Shown in pieces: positions 43,672-53,055 of a stretch of 64,000 nucleotides of DNA (position 1 is its first letter; the number at the start of each line of letters is the position of its first letter). The stretch covers positions 62,001-126,000 of the forward strand of contig CCSI01000006.1 of the NCBI GenBank assembly GCA_000756795.1, written 5' to 3'. The notes under the pieces are model-generated. The model made no database searches, was not told the DNA's origin, and saw only the letters and a program-made list of their open reading frames with translations. Source of the DNA: Qipengyuania vulgaris. GTDB lineage: Bacteria; Pseudomonadota; Alphaproteobacteria; Sphingomonadales; Sphingomonadaceae. Position numbers and translations under genes: made by a program.

Positions 43672-45398
43672 GCCTGCTTGCCCCCTTGCGCGAGCTTCTT
43701 GAGCACTTCGTCGCGCGGTCCGTCTGCCACGACCTTGCCGCGGTCCATGATGATGATGCGGTCGACCAGCTTCAAGAGCGGCTGGCGGTGGGTGACGACG
43801 ACGAGCGTGCGGCCCTTGAGTTCGTCTTCGAGGCGACCGATGAGGTCGGCCTCGGTCTGTGCGTCCATGGCGCTGGTCGGCTCGTCCATCACCACGATAG
43901 GCGGTTTGCCGGCAAGCGCGCGGGCGACGGCAATCGACTGGCGCTGGCCGCCCGAGAGGCCGTCACCGCGGTCGACCAGCTTGAGGTCGTAACCGTTGGA
44001 GATGCGCGAGACGAAGAGGTCGGTCCCCGATACGCGGCTCGAACGCAGCATTTCCTCATCATCGACGAAGGGGCGCTCGAGCACGATATTCTCGCGGATG
44101 GAACCGGAGAACAGCGCCGGTTCCTGCAGCACCGAGCCGATTTGCGCGCGCAGCGAATAGGGGTCGAACTGCGCGAGGTCGACGCCGTCGACGAGGACCA
44201 TGCCCTCCTGCGGCGGGTAAAGGCCCAGCATGAGGCGGGCGATGGTCGACTTGCCAGAGCCCACGCGGCCCAGTAGCGCAACATGCTGTCCCGGCTCGAT
44301 TTTCATGTTCACATTGTCGAGCGCGGGCGCGCTGCCGCCGGGATAGGTGAAGGTCACGCCGCGCAGTTCGATTGCGCCGTCGGTCGTGCCCATTTCGAGC
44401 GGCTCGGTCTCGGGCCCCTCCTTGGGCTGGTCCATCAGCTGGCGTACATGGCGATAGGCGGTGCGGGTCGCGGTGATGCGCCCGACCAGCTGCGAGATCT
44501 GCGCGAGCGGCGCAATGGCGCGGCCGGCAAGGATGGAGCAGGCGATGAGGCCGCCCAGCGTCAGCTCGTTATCGGCCACCTGGAACACACCGATGATGAC
44601 CACGCCGGCATAGCTGATCATCCCGGCAGTCGTGGCGAAGGTTGTGCCGACCGAGGAAATGAGGCGCTGGCGCATATTGCTATGCGCATGTTCGCGCACC
44701 GCCTCGCGCCAGCGGCGCTTGAGCATGCCGTCCGCGCCCGACACCTTCACATGTTCGATGCTGCCGACGGTCTCGATGAGAACCGACTGCTTGAGCAGGC
44801 CCTGCCCCATGGTCTTGGCGGCAATACGCTGGAGCGCAGGCTGCGAGGCGAGGCCGACGATGATGACCAGCGGCACCATGGCCGCAGGCACCGCGACCAC
44901 CCAGCCGCCGATGGCCCACACGACCAGCAGGGTGATGATGATGAAGGGCAAGTCGACAATCGCGACGAGCGTAGCCGAGGCAAAGAAGTCGCGGATCGAT
45001 TCAAGCTCGCGCATGATGCCTGTCAGCGCGCCGGTCGAGCCCTTGCGCAATTCGAGCCGCATCGCGGTGAGGCGGCCGAAGACTTCCTCGCCCACTTCCT
45101 CGTCAATCTTGGTGCCGGCGAAGTCGACGAAATAGGCGCGCAGCAGCTTCAGGATGAAGTCGAACAGCAGGATGATGCCGAGCCCGATGGAGAGCGCCAG
45201 CAGCGAGCCATAAGCGGCATTGGGCACGACGCGGTCATAGACCGTCATCGTGAACAGCGCGCTCGCGAGCCCGAAGATGTTGATGAGTGTCGCGGCGAGC
45301 GCGACCTTGCCATAGGTGCGCCAGTTGCGCTTGATTGGCTCGGCAAGCCAGTCGGCAATCCGCTTCTGCGGGATTTCGACGAGCGACATATCGCTCAC
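43668..45398 (-). CDS. type I secretion ABC transporter (PrtD-like)
   Basis: The 576-residue protein fuses a six-TM permease (residues about 1-320) to an ABC ATPase with Walker A GRVGSGKST, signature LSGGQRQ and Walker B IVVMDEPTSAMD. The length and lack of an N-terminal C39-like domain are as in PrtD-type exporters of proteases. GTG at 45398 overlaps the TolC stop as GTGA; an ATG three codons later is possible. Confidence 0.94.
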   Translation of the reverse strand: MSDMSLVEIPQKRIADWLAEPIKRNWRTYGKVALAATLINIFGLASALFTMTVYDRVVPNAAYGSLLALSIGLGIILLFDFILKLLRAYFVDFAGTKIDEEVGEEVFGRLTAMRLELRKGSTGALTGIMRELESIRDFFASATLVAIVDLPFIIITLLVVWAIGGWVVAVPAAMVPLVIIVGLASQPALQRIAAKTMGQGLLKQSVLIETVGSIEHVKVSGADGMLKRRWREAVREHAHSNMRQRLISSVGTTFATTAGMISYAGVVIIGVFQVADNELTLGGLIACSILAGRAIAPLAQISQLVGRITATRTAYRHVRQLMDQPKEGPETEPLEMGTTDGAIELRGVTFTYPGGSAPALDNVNMKIEPGQHVALLGRVGSGKSTIARLMLGLYPPQEGMVLVDGVDLAQFDPYSLRAQIGSVLQEPALFSGSIRENIVLERPFVDDEEMLRSSRVSGTDLFVSRISNGYDLKLVDRGDGLSGGQRQSIAVARALAGKPPIVVMDEPTSAMDAQTEADLIGRLEDELKGRTLVVVTHRQPLLKLVDRIIIMDRGKVVADGPRDEVLKKLAQGGKQA

Positions 45399-46843
45399 AA
45401 CGGCACCTCTTCTTCCTCAATTTCAAGCACGTCGAGCAATCGCCCGGTGCGCAGCAATAGCACGTAGCGCGCCTGGTCCAGCTCGGTCAGGGCGCGGATA
45501 TAGGATGATGCCGCGCGCAAATAGGCGTTCTGCGCATCGGCAACGTCGAACAGCGACCCGCGCAAGGCGTCGAAGCGCGCGAACACGATGTCGCGCGACT
45601 GGCGGGCAGCCTTGTAGGCTTCCTCGAGCGCGCGCACCTGTTCCTCGATCGCCTGCACGTCGGACCAGGCAATCGCTGCATCGCGGCGCGCTTCTTCGCG
45701 GATACGGTCGACCACAGCGTCGGCAGCCTCCGCCTCGGCCCATGCCGCGCGAGAACGCGACCAAACGCCGCCGCCAAGGATGCGCCAGTTGAAGTTCAGC
45801 GTGGCGCGCGTGTCGTAGTCATTGCGGCCGTTTTCGTAGATGCCGTATCGCCCGTGATCGATGCGGCCGGTAATCTGCGGCAGCTTTTCCGCCTCGGCAG
45901 CCATGACCTCGCCGTCGCGCGCCTCGGCAACGGCTTCGGCGCTTTTGACCTGCGGCGCGTTCTGGGCAGCGAGGATGGCATAATCTTTCGAAAAACGCGT
46001 GTCGCCAAGCAGGGGAGGGCGCATCAGGCGGTCGGGCGGGGCGAAGCCGCTCAATTGTTCGAAACGGGCTTCGGCGCTGGCAAGTTCGCGGCGGACGTTG
46101 GCCAGTTCGACCTCTGCCTGCGAGCGCAGGCTGGCGACGCGCACGCGGTCGCCCTCTGCAGAGACGCCGCGTTCGATCCGCGTTTCGATACCGGCATCGA
46201 GCGTGTCCTGCGCCTCGACGAAGCCCTCGAGCAAGCGCTCCAATGCCTGAAATCCGAAGACCTGCGTCCAGGCCACGACCATGTCGCCCGCTACATTGCC
46301 TGCGCGCGCTTCGCGTTCGAACCCGGCTGCCTTGAGACGAGCGGCGGCCGACCGGATTCGGCCTTGTGTGCGCCCGAAGTCGATAAGCGGCTGGGCGATG
46401 GCAAAGGTGAAGTCCACGCGGCTCTCCGGACGCGATCGTTCGATGAGGTTGAAGGGATCGTTGGAGAAATTCCGTTCGAGCGTGGTGTAGGCTGAGAAAC
46501 CGACGTCGATCGCGGGAAGATAGCCCGCACGTGCTTCGCCGATACGCGCTTGGGCTGCATTTTCGAGCGCAGCGGATTCGCGGTCTGTCGGGCTTTGCTC
46601 CAGCGCGGCGACCACGATCGCCCGGAAAGTTTCAGGGTCTGCCTTGGTGTCGCCCAGAGTCAGCACGGGATCGTTCGTGAAGTCGATCGTTAGCGGCTTG
46701 GCTTCTGGCTGCGGCAGAGAAGGATCCTCGCCGGATTGCAACGCCGCAGCTTGGCCTGCCTCCTGCGCATACGCATCTTGCGCGCCAACAACAGTTAGCA
46801 CGGCCCCGAGCGCAATCGCGCATCCAGATGCTAAGCTTTTCAT
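45395..46843 (-). CDS. TolC-family outer-membrane channel
   Basis: The 482-residue product has a signal peptide (ending AQDAYAQ) and two repeated OEP/TolC helical halves with coiled-coil segments. It forms the outer-membrane duct of the exporter. It is the first gene of the operon TolC-ABC-HlyD-protease, and all internal junctions overlap by four bases except that before the protease. Confidence 0.93.
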   Translation of the reverse strand: MKSLASGCAIALGAVLTVVGAQDAYAQEAGQAAALQSGEDPSLPQPEAKPLTIDFTNDPVLTLGDTKADPETFRAIVVAALEQSPTDRESAALENAAQARIGEARAGYLPAIDVGFSAYTTLERNFSNDPFNLIERSRPESRVDFTFAIAQPLIDFGRTQGRIRSAAARLKAAGFEREARAGNVAGDMVVAWTQVFGFQALERLLEGFVEAQDTLDAGIETRIERGVSAEGDRVRVASLRSQAEVELANVRRELASAEARFEQLSGFAPPDRLMRPPLLGDTRFSKDYAILAAQNAPQVKSAEAVAEARDGEVMAAEAEKLPQITGRIDHGRYGIYENGRNDYDTRATLNFNWRILGGGVWSRSRAAWAEAEAADAVVDRIREEARRDAAIAWSDVQAIEEQVRALEEAYKAARQSRDIVFARFDALRGSLFDVADAQNAYLRAASSYIRALTELDQARYVLLLRTGRLLDVLEIEEEEVPL

Positions 46844-47204
46844 CTCATTAACGATCCCTGTGACGCGCTTCCTAGCAGTCCATGGTTATCAAGGCATCAA
46901 TAAAAAGCGCGTCGCTGCGCCCTGCTACCCGTATTCGCTGCCGAATAAAGGGGATGCGGGGCTGCCGAGGCGAGAATTCAGAATTAATCCGGATTTACAT
47001 TAAAAAAACCGCGAATTGCTTGCCGCTCGTTAACTTTCCTCGCTTACCGCACTGGCAAGCGAAACGCGTGGCGCAGCATGCGTTTCGGCGGGAAACTCCC
47101 GGGGCGGACGACCTAGCCCTGAATTCGTCACGGGAGGGGGCCGGATTGCCATTGGCAGTCCGGCCCCAAACTTTTCAGCATCGATGTTGAGAGCGTTGGC
47201 CGCG
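46844..47204. other. intergenic region: promoter side of secretion operon
   Basis: This 361-bp gap holds an A/T-rich stretch (46880-47030) that should contain the promoter of the secretion operon, read leftward. A GC hairpin lies at 47137-47167 (GGGGCCGGA/TCCGGCCCC) after the hspQ stop, without a T-run in the minus direction. No gene is visible. Confidence 0.5.
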
Positions 47205-47585
47205 CTAGTGCGTCAGGCGATTGCGCATCCGGTAGCGACCGTTTTCGAACTGCTCGAAATACTGGTGCACGTCGGGATGCGAGACCGGGCCGGCAAGCGA
47301 ATCCGCAATCAGGTTCTGCTGGCTGACATAGGCGACGTAATCGTTCTCGTCGCTCTCGGCGAGCAGGTGGTAGAAGGGCTGGTCGCGGCGCGGGCGGATC
47401 TCTTCCGGGATGGACTGGTACCAGTCTTCGCTATTGGCAAAGACCGGGTCGACATCGAAGATGACCCCGCGAAAATCGAATGTGCGGTGCCTGACCACGT
47501 CGCCGATGGCGAAGCGCGTGAGGATACGGCGCGGCGCCTCGAGAGTGCGGCCGGCCTGTGCGGAGAAAAACGATGCCCTGTCCAT
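47205..47585 (-). CDS. hspQ: HspQ / YccV-like protein
   Basis: The start at 47585 gives 126 residues with the family pattern FAIGDVVRHRTFDFRGVIFDVDP, then YHLLAE and YVSQQNL. HspQ binds hemimethylated DNA in vitro and promotes protein degradation in enterobacteria. The alphaproteobacterial members are longer at the N-terminus, as here. A frame extension to 47660 lacks support. Confidence 0.88.
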   Translation of the reverse strand: MDRASFFSAQAGRTLEAPRRILTRFAIGDVVRHRTFDFRGVIFDVDPVFANSEDWYQSIPEEIRPRRDQPFYHLLAESDENDYVAYVSQQNLIADSLAGPVSHPDVHQYFEQFENGRYRMRNRLTH

Positions 47586-47746
47586 GAATAGGCAGGATAT
47601 GGTGCGCCGCGGCGACAAGACAAGGGGAGGCGCGCGGTCATCCCCCGTTTTCCCAAGCAAAAGGGGTTGGCAAGCCGCGCAGGCAAGGCTAATGGGCGCC
47701 CTCGCTTCGACCGGGGCCGCGTGCCCATCAAGCGCACCCTACATGC

Positions 47747-47836
<90 letters not shown>

Positions 47837-48288
47837 CCGGGTTTCTCTTAAAAATTGCCATAAAAGCCCGCGTGCCTGGGCGGGCTGGTTCATATTCTGT
47901 GGATGTGTGGAAGGGCGATCGAGGCCAATGGCGGAGCAGGCAGTCACCCGCGAACCACTCTCCGCCCTGTTTTCCCTGCTTTACAGGGAATTTGCTGGGA
48001 AAGACACATAATTGGGGCCGACGTGACTTGATTTAAACGATCAGAAACCGCAGATTTCTGCGGCTCGCCGCCAGAAATTCCCTGCGCGCGGAATAGGGAA
48101 TTCTGTGCGCCCGATCAGCGAAGGCGTAGCCGGTGATCAGGGAAAGCCTGTGCGCAGTGCAGCGAAGCGGATCGCAGAAGAGTGTTTGCCAGAAATTGGG
48201 GGATATGTTCCTCGTTCGTTCTCGACATTTTGAGATTTGATTGCTATTGGGCAATCTCCATCGCTGGATAGCTGACGGGACATTGAGC
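47837..48288. other. gap after tRNA-Ser with repeated CAGGGAA/TTCCCTG motifs
   Basis: This 452-bp stretch contains five copies of the motif in both orientations: TTCCCTG at 47972, CAGGGAA at 47984, TTCCCTG at 48078, TAGGGAA at 48094, CAGGGAA at 48138. CTGTGCGC followed by AGCGAAG occurs twice about 48 bases apart (48103 and 48148), and GCCAGAAATT twice (48070 and 48188). No coding frame is evident. The motifs may be protein-binding sites or REP-like repeats. Confidence 0.5.
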
Positions 48289-49620
48289 ATGAAAAACACG
48301 ACGTTGAACGTGGTTGAGCGCGATATCGCGAACCTTCGACCCTACCCGCGCAATGCGCGAACTCATTCCAAGAAACAAATCAAGCAGATCGCGGCCTCGA
48401 TCGAGCGGTTCGGGTTCACTAACCCGGTGCTAATCTCGGACGAGGGCGAGATCATCGCCGGTCACGGCAGGGTCGAGGCAGCAAGAGTTCTCGGATGGAA
48501 GCGCGTACCCACGCTGGCGCTCTCGCATCTGAACGAGGAAGAGCGCCGCGCCTATGTGCTGGCGGATAACAAGCTCGCGCTCAACGCAGGCTGGGACAAG
48601 GAGATCCTCGCCATCGAACTCCAGGCGCTGGTCGATTGCGACTTCGATATCGAGGTGACCGGGTTCAGTCTGGCCGAAGTAGACTTTGCGCTGGTCGATG
48701 CCCGCGAGGCCGATCCTGGCGCTAGCGACGCGCCCGAAGATGCCATTCCCGACCGAGAGAAAGATCCTGTCTCGCGCGCCGGCGTCATCTGGCAGCTCGG
48801 TCGCCACCGCCTGCTGTGCGGCGATACGCGCGATAGCGAGGCGATGGACAGGCTGATGGACGGCGAGAGCGCCGACCTCGTGTTTACCGATCCGCCGTAC
48901 AATGTCGCCATCGATGGCAATGTATGCGGGCTAGGGTCGGTCAAGCACCGCGAGTTTGCCTTTGCCAGTGGCGAGATGAGCGAGAGCGAGTTTACCCGCT
49001 TTCTCGCCGACACCCTTGGCAACATGAGCCGGACCATGCGCGACGGGGCGATCGCCTTCGTCTGCATGGACTGGCGGCACATGGGCGAGCTTCTGACAGC
49101 AGGTAGCGAGGCCTTCACCGAGCTGAAGAACCTCGTCGTCTGGAACAAGACCAATGGCGGGATGGGCGCCTTCTACCGCTCCAAGCACGAGATGATCTTC
49201 GTCTTCAAGCAAGGCAGTGCCCAGCACACGAACTGCTTCGGCCTTGGTGAGACCGGGCGCTATCGCACGAACGTCTGGGACTATGCCGGGATCAGCTCGA
49301 TCGGAGCGAACCGGTCGGACGAGCTGGCCATGCATCCCACGGTCAAGCCGGTGGCGCTGATCGCCGATGCAATCATGGACTGCTCGAAGCGTGGCCAGAT
49401 CGTGCTCGACGGGTTCGGTGGATCCGGCAGTACGCTAATCGCGGCAGAGAAGACCGGCCGGTCTGCGCGGCTTATCGAATATGATGCTCTCTACTGTGAT
49501 ACGATCGTGCGCCGCTGGCAGGCCTATACCGGCAAGAGAGCAAAACTCGCCAGCACCGGCGAATGGTTCGAAGACGTCGCCGAGGCGCGGCTCGGTATGG
49601 ATCTGGAGGCTGCCGAATGA
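48289..49620 (+). CDS. ParB-like nuclease domain + DNA (N4/N6) methyltransferase
   Basis: The 443-residue product from ATG 48289 fuses an N-terminal ParB/Srx-like domain (residues 8-110, with IIAGHGRVEAAR) to an amino-methyltransferase. The latter has motif IV TDPPYNV before the SAM motif FGGSGST, which is the beta-class order. Such proteins are common in prophages and islands of alphaproteobacteria, without a restriction partner. The upstream TTG start (48241) is unlikely. The stop overlaps the DUF5681 gene as ATGA, so the two form an operon. Confidence 0.9.
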   Translation: MKNTTLNVVERDIANLRPYPRNARTHSKKQIKQIAASIERFGFTNPVLISDEGEIIAGHGRVEAARVLGWKRVPTLALSHLNEEERRAYVLADNKLALNAGWDKEILAIELQALVDCDFDIEVTGFSLAEVDFALVDAREADPGASDAPEDAIPDREKDPVSRAGVIWQLGRHRLLCGDTRDSEAMDRLMDGESADLVFTDPPYNVAIDGNVCGLGSVKHREFAFASGEMSESEFTRFLADTLGNMSRTMRDGAIAFVCMDWRHMGELLTAGSEAFTELKNLVVWNKTNGGMGAFYRSKHEMIFVFKQGSAQHTNCFGLGETGRYRTNVWDYAGISSIGANRSDELAMHPTVKPVALIADAIMDCSKRGQIVLDGFGGSGSTLIAAEKTGRSARLIEYDALYCDTIVRRWQAYTGKRAKLASTGEWFEDVAEARLGMDLEAAE

Positions 49621-50462
49621 GCGCCTCGGACAAGAAGCAACGGTCATCGAACCTGCCCGAGCGCTACCGTGTTGGCTACAAGCGACCTCCGGTAGAGCAT
49701 CGCTTCCGCAAAGGTCAGTCTGGCAACCCTGCCGGGCGCCCGAAAGGCGCGGCCAACAAGCCCAAAGTCGATACGTCTGTCGGAATGCGCGCGGCCGAAG
49801 AATACCTGCGCCAGGAAGCCTATCGCCCGGTGACCATCCGCGAAGGCGAGGAACTCGTCGAGCTGCCTGCCATCCAGGCCGTGTTCCGCGCGATGGGCGT
49901 CTCGGCCATGAAGGGCAATCGGTTCGCGCAAAAAACCATGGCAGAGTTGATCTCAGGCCTGGAGCAGCGCGAGTACGACAGCCGGCTCGAACTGTTTGGC
50001 ACGGCGATCGATTACAAGCGGGAGTGGTCAGAACGCATCGAGTATTGCAAGGCGAACGGCCTGCCGGACCCCGATCCGATCCCGCATCCCGACGACATCA
50101 TCCTCGATCCGCTTACCGGCGGGGTCAAGATCGCAGGTCCTCAGACAAAGGAACAGCGTGAGCAGTTGGATGCATGCATTGAGCGCCGCTCCGAGGCGCA
50201 GGAAGAGGTGTCCTACTTCGCCGAGAAATACCGCCGCTCTCGAAGCGAGAAAATGCAGCGCATCTATCTCGACAACTGGCATTGGGAACAGCGCATGTTC
50301 GATGTGATCAATGACCTGCTGCCGGACAGATACAAAACCGAATTGAAGGACCGGTCCTATCACCCGGAAGCATCACGCGCTGGCAAAACGCTCGCGGAGT
50401 TTGCGGAAGATCGGAAAAGGCATCCAAGCGAGCGGCGCTGGGGAGATTACGTGGGCGAATGA
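49617..50462 (+). CDS. DUF5681 protein, phage/island type
   Basis: The 281-residue protein has the DUF5681 N-terminal signature HRFRKGQSGNPAGRPKGAAN, followed by a helical body and many charged residues. The family lies next to methyltransferases and terminase-like genes in prophages and integrated elements. A DNA-packaging or DNA-binding role is likely from context only. ATGA overlap with the methyltransferase gene. Confidence 0.85.
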   Translation: MSASDKKQRSSNLPERYRVGYKRPPVEHRFRKGQSGNPAGRPKGAANKPKVDTSVGMRAAEEYLRQEAYRPVTIREGEELVELPAIQAVFRAMGVSAMKGNRFAQKTMAELISGLEQREYDSRLELFGTAIDYKREWSERIEYCKANGLPDPDPIPHPDDIILDPLTGGVKIAGPQTKEQREQLDACIERRSEAQEEVSYFAEKYRRSRSEKMQRIYLDNWHWEQRMFDVINDLLPDRYKTELKDRSYHPEASRAGKTLAEFAEDRKRHPSERRWGDYVGE

Positions 50463-50806
50463 GCGGAACGTCTTGACGGCAGCTCTGCGCCCCCATTCCG
50501 GACATACGAGGCGGTTTGCTATTTTATTGAAAGCAGACCGTCCGCTTTTCCTGGCGGGTGTCATCAGCCAATGTCCGCATGTGGGTGGAAAGCAGTCAAT
50601 GCTCCGCTGAGAATGTTAATAACAGTCGAGCGACCGGTCAGAGATCGATCGCCTTGGTCGATTGCCGCCCCGCGCGCGAAAATGGCCGCGGATCGGTCTT
50701 AGTTCGTTCATACGGCATGCTCCCTTCCTGTTAGCTTTTGAGCAACTGGCATACCAGAGTTCGTGACGGCTGATCGCTGATCGCGGCGGGCTGGCGGGAT
50801 TGGAAC
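50463..50806. other. gap between island genes and GGDEF gene
   Basis: This 344-bp gap holds one degenerate copy of the dispersed repeat (50536-50598). The rest shows no gene; 50640-50760 is moderately A/T rich. Confidence 0.5.
50536..50598 (+). repeat. degenerate copy of the dispersed ~85-bp repeat
   Basis: CCGTCCGCTTTT, GTCATCAG and GTGGGTGGAAAGCAGTC occur in the same order and near the same spacing as in the other copies, but the CGGGTCGTTAGC part is absent. Confidence 0.5.
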
Positions 50807-52624
50807 TTATGCAACGGTAACCCTCAGCGGGTAGATTTGCGCTACGTTCCGCGCGCCAGCGATTTCCGTACGATTGCGCCCGCGGGCCTTAGCCGCATAG
50901 AGCGGCTGGTCAGCCTTGGAGAGCGCTTCGGCTGGTGTCATCGCGCTGGAAATGGCAGCTACGCCGAGGCTTGCGGTCACCCGGAAATCGGCGTCTTCGA
51001 TAATATCAAATTGCAGTTTGGCAATGGCGGCTCGCAATTCTTCGCACAGCTCGATCACGTTGGTGAGCGTCAAGCCTTCGGCCACGATTGCGAACTCCTC
51101 GCCGCCAAGCCGCCCGATGAAGCATTCCGGCGTAGCGACCTTGCACATTGCTCGGGCGACATTGACAAGGACTTGGTCGCCCGTGACGTGGCCGTAATTG
51201 TCGTTCACGACTTTGAAGAAATCTAAGTCTATGAGGACTATGAAGAACGGACGGATTTCAGCATGGCAAAGGCGTGGCTCGAGATGTCTGAGGAGCGCGC
51301 GGCGATTGGCAAGCCCTGTTAGCGTGTCGGTTTCCGCTTCGCGCCTCATCTTAATTTCGGCGAGCTTTCGGTTGGTGACATCGCGAATTGTTACCGCGTA
51401 ACCTAAAATCTCATCCAGATCGGGATTTGGTACGGCCTGTAGTTTCGTATCCAACCAGACGACCTCATCGTCCCGTATGACAGCGCGTTCAAGTGTCCGC
51501 GTGGTCTCTGGATTTTCCTTTGCTTGCACTAGTGTCATTCTGACAAGCTGCTGATCGAGCGGATCGAAGAGGATGGTGAGTGGCTCCCCAATGACGTCCT
51601 CCCCCCCGGATAGGCGGTGGCCTGCCTGGGAACAATATCGAATATGCCCACGGGGGTCGAGGTTGAGCAGCACATCGTCGGTGTGATCTGACACGAGACA
51701 TTCCAACGCTCGCTTTTCGCGTAGCTCGGCCAGAAGAAGTTTGTGCTGCTTCAACGCTACCGTAGTCGGCAGTGCCAGCATCAGCAGGATCGCGAGATAG
51801 AGCTGCAGCAATTGCACTTCACCTGCCAGCGTCCATTCGATTTGGCGGAAGAAGCCTTGTTCCATCGAGAGCGACACTGCGCCGAATGTCGCGACTATAA
51901 GCACGCCCAGCACCGCACCAATCCTGCCACAGCGGAAACTGGCGTACATTAGTGGCACCACCGGCAGGTAAAGTAGGGCTATCGTGTCCTGGAAGAATGC
52001 CATAGCGCATACGACCGCAATTGAAGCGCAATGCAGGCTGCATTCGATTGTCTCCCGCGCCGATCCCTTCCTTATCTGGTTCTTGATCACGCCCGTTGAG
52101 ATCATCAGCGCAAGCGGAAAGAAAAGAAACGTTCCCAGACCATGTCCGACCAGCCATTCTAGCCCGTGTTGCTTCCAACTTTCCCCCACCATCCAATGTG
52201 CCAGAAGGGAGCCCGGCAAAGCTGACAAGGATGTGCCGAGCACAACGCTCACAATCATTCGCTGGAGACCCGATACGCTTTCCAACCAATCTCTCTGCGG
52301 TCGCAGCGCGAGCATCAGGGTCGTGATGACGAAACCTTCGAAGACGTTTACGATCGCTAATGGGACAGCGACCTTCGGACCAAATCCGAAAAGGGCCGTC
52401 GCCAGCCAGCTAAGCAGCGCGAAAGCGGTCAGTATGGGAAACCATTTCCGTACATCCTGAGGTAGCAAGGTGGCTACCAGGATGGCGGTACCAGGCCAGA
52501 CGAGCGCCAGCCCTCCGCTAAAGCGCGACCATGCTATAGTAAGGCTGGTGAGGGCGAAAAATGCCAGTCCAGCATGAACGATTTCCTTTGCTTGCAGAAA
52601 GGGCTTTGGGTCCAGAAAGCGCAT
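50807..52624 (-). CDS. MASE1-like membrane diguanylate cyclase with PAS
   Basis: The product has about 605 residues from ATG 52624 (TTG at 52642 is also possible). The first 290 residues hold about eight TMs in a MASE1-like pattern. A PAS domain follows (about 315-425), then a GGDEF domain with the active motif RLGGEEFAI and DLDFFKVVNDNYGH. It should make c-di-GMP. The inhibitory R-x-x-D site before GGEEF is not present. Base composition is more A/T than in the core genes. Confidence 0.9.
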   Translation of the reverse strand: MRFLDPKPFLQAKEIVHAGLAFFALTSLTIAWSRFSGGLALVWPGTAILVATLLPQDVRKWFPILTAFALLSWLATALFGFGPKVAVPLAIVNVFEGFVITTLMLALRPQRDWLESVSGLQRMIVSVVLGTSLSALPGSLLAHWMVGESWKQHGLEWLVGHGLGTFLFFPLALMISTGVIKNQIRKGSARETIECSLHCASIAVVCAMAFFQDTIALLYLPVVPLMYASFRCGRIGAVLGVLIVATFGAVSLSMEQGFFRQIEWTLAGEVQLLQLYLAILLMLALPTTVALKQHKLLLAELREKRALECLVSDHTDDVLLNLDPRGHIRYCSQAGHRLSGGEDVIGEPLTILFDPLDQQLVRMTLVQAKENPETTRTLERAVIRDDEVVWLDTKLQAVPNPDLDEILGYAVTIRDVTNRKLAEIKMRREAETDTLTGLANRRALLRHLEPRLCHAEIRPFFIVLIDLDFFKVVNDNYGHVTGDQVLVNVARAMCKVATPECFIGRLGGEEFAIVAEGLTLTNVIELCEELRAAIAKLQFDIIEDADFRVTASLGVAAISSAMTPAEALSKADQPLYAAKARGRNRTEIAGARNVAQIYPLRVTVA

Positions 52625-53055
52625 AGGGTCGCCAGTAAGCAATCAACCTAATTCTTTGGTTAGGCTGTGCTCACGAGAAACTACGTAGTTCGTCGAGCAT
52701 GCATCACACCATCGCGCATTGTCAGAACAAGTGCACGTTGTCAGAACAAGTGCACGTGCCGTCAAGGTGGATCGGGCAGGGCGGTGAGATGCTGCGCACG
52801 TAAAAAGTTGATAACCGCCTCTATAGCGAGCCTTAAACTCCATTGCGTAGACCTCGGTGAGAGGGATGGCTCAAGGTTTCGATCTCTTTTCCGGCCCGTC
52901 AACTTTGCGTATGCTTGCGAGAATCTAGTGATCGTCACGGCGCGATCTGCGGGTCATCGAAATATATATGCGCGCCAACCCGGGGGTCCGAATTCAATCG
53001 GTCGCCGTCGCCAACATGATTGCATGTATCGGTGCATCACCTCGGGTGGGGTTCT
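52625..53055. other. gap with a 19-bp tandem duplication
   Basis: This 431-bp gap between a GGDEF gene and a LuxR gene contains a perfect 19-bp tandem duplication (52719-52756). The rest (52757-53055) shows no convincing gene on either strand. Confidence 0.5.
52719..52756 (+). repeat. perfect 19-bp tandem duplication
   Basis: TTGTCAGAACAAGTGCACG occurs twice without spacing (52719-52737 and 52738-52756). Each unit holds the small palindromes TTGTCAGAACAA and GTGCAC, as expected of a dimer-binding operator. Confidence 0.75.
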
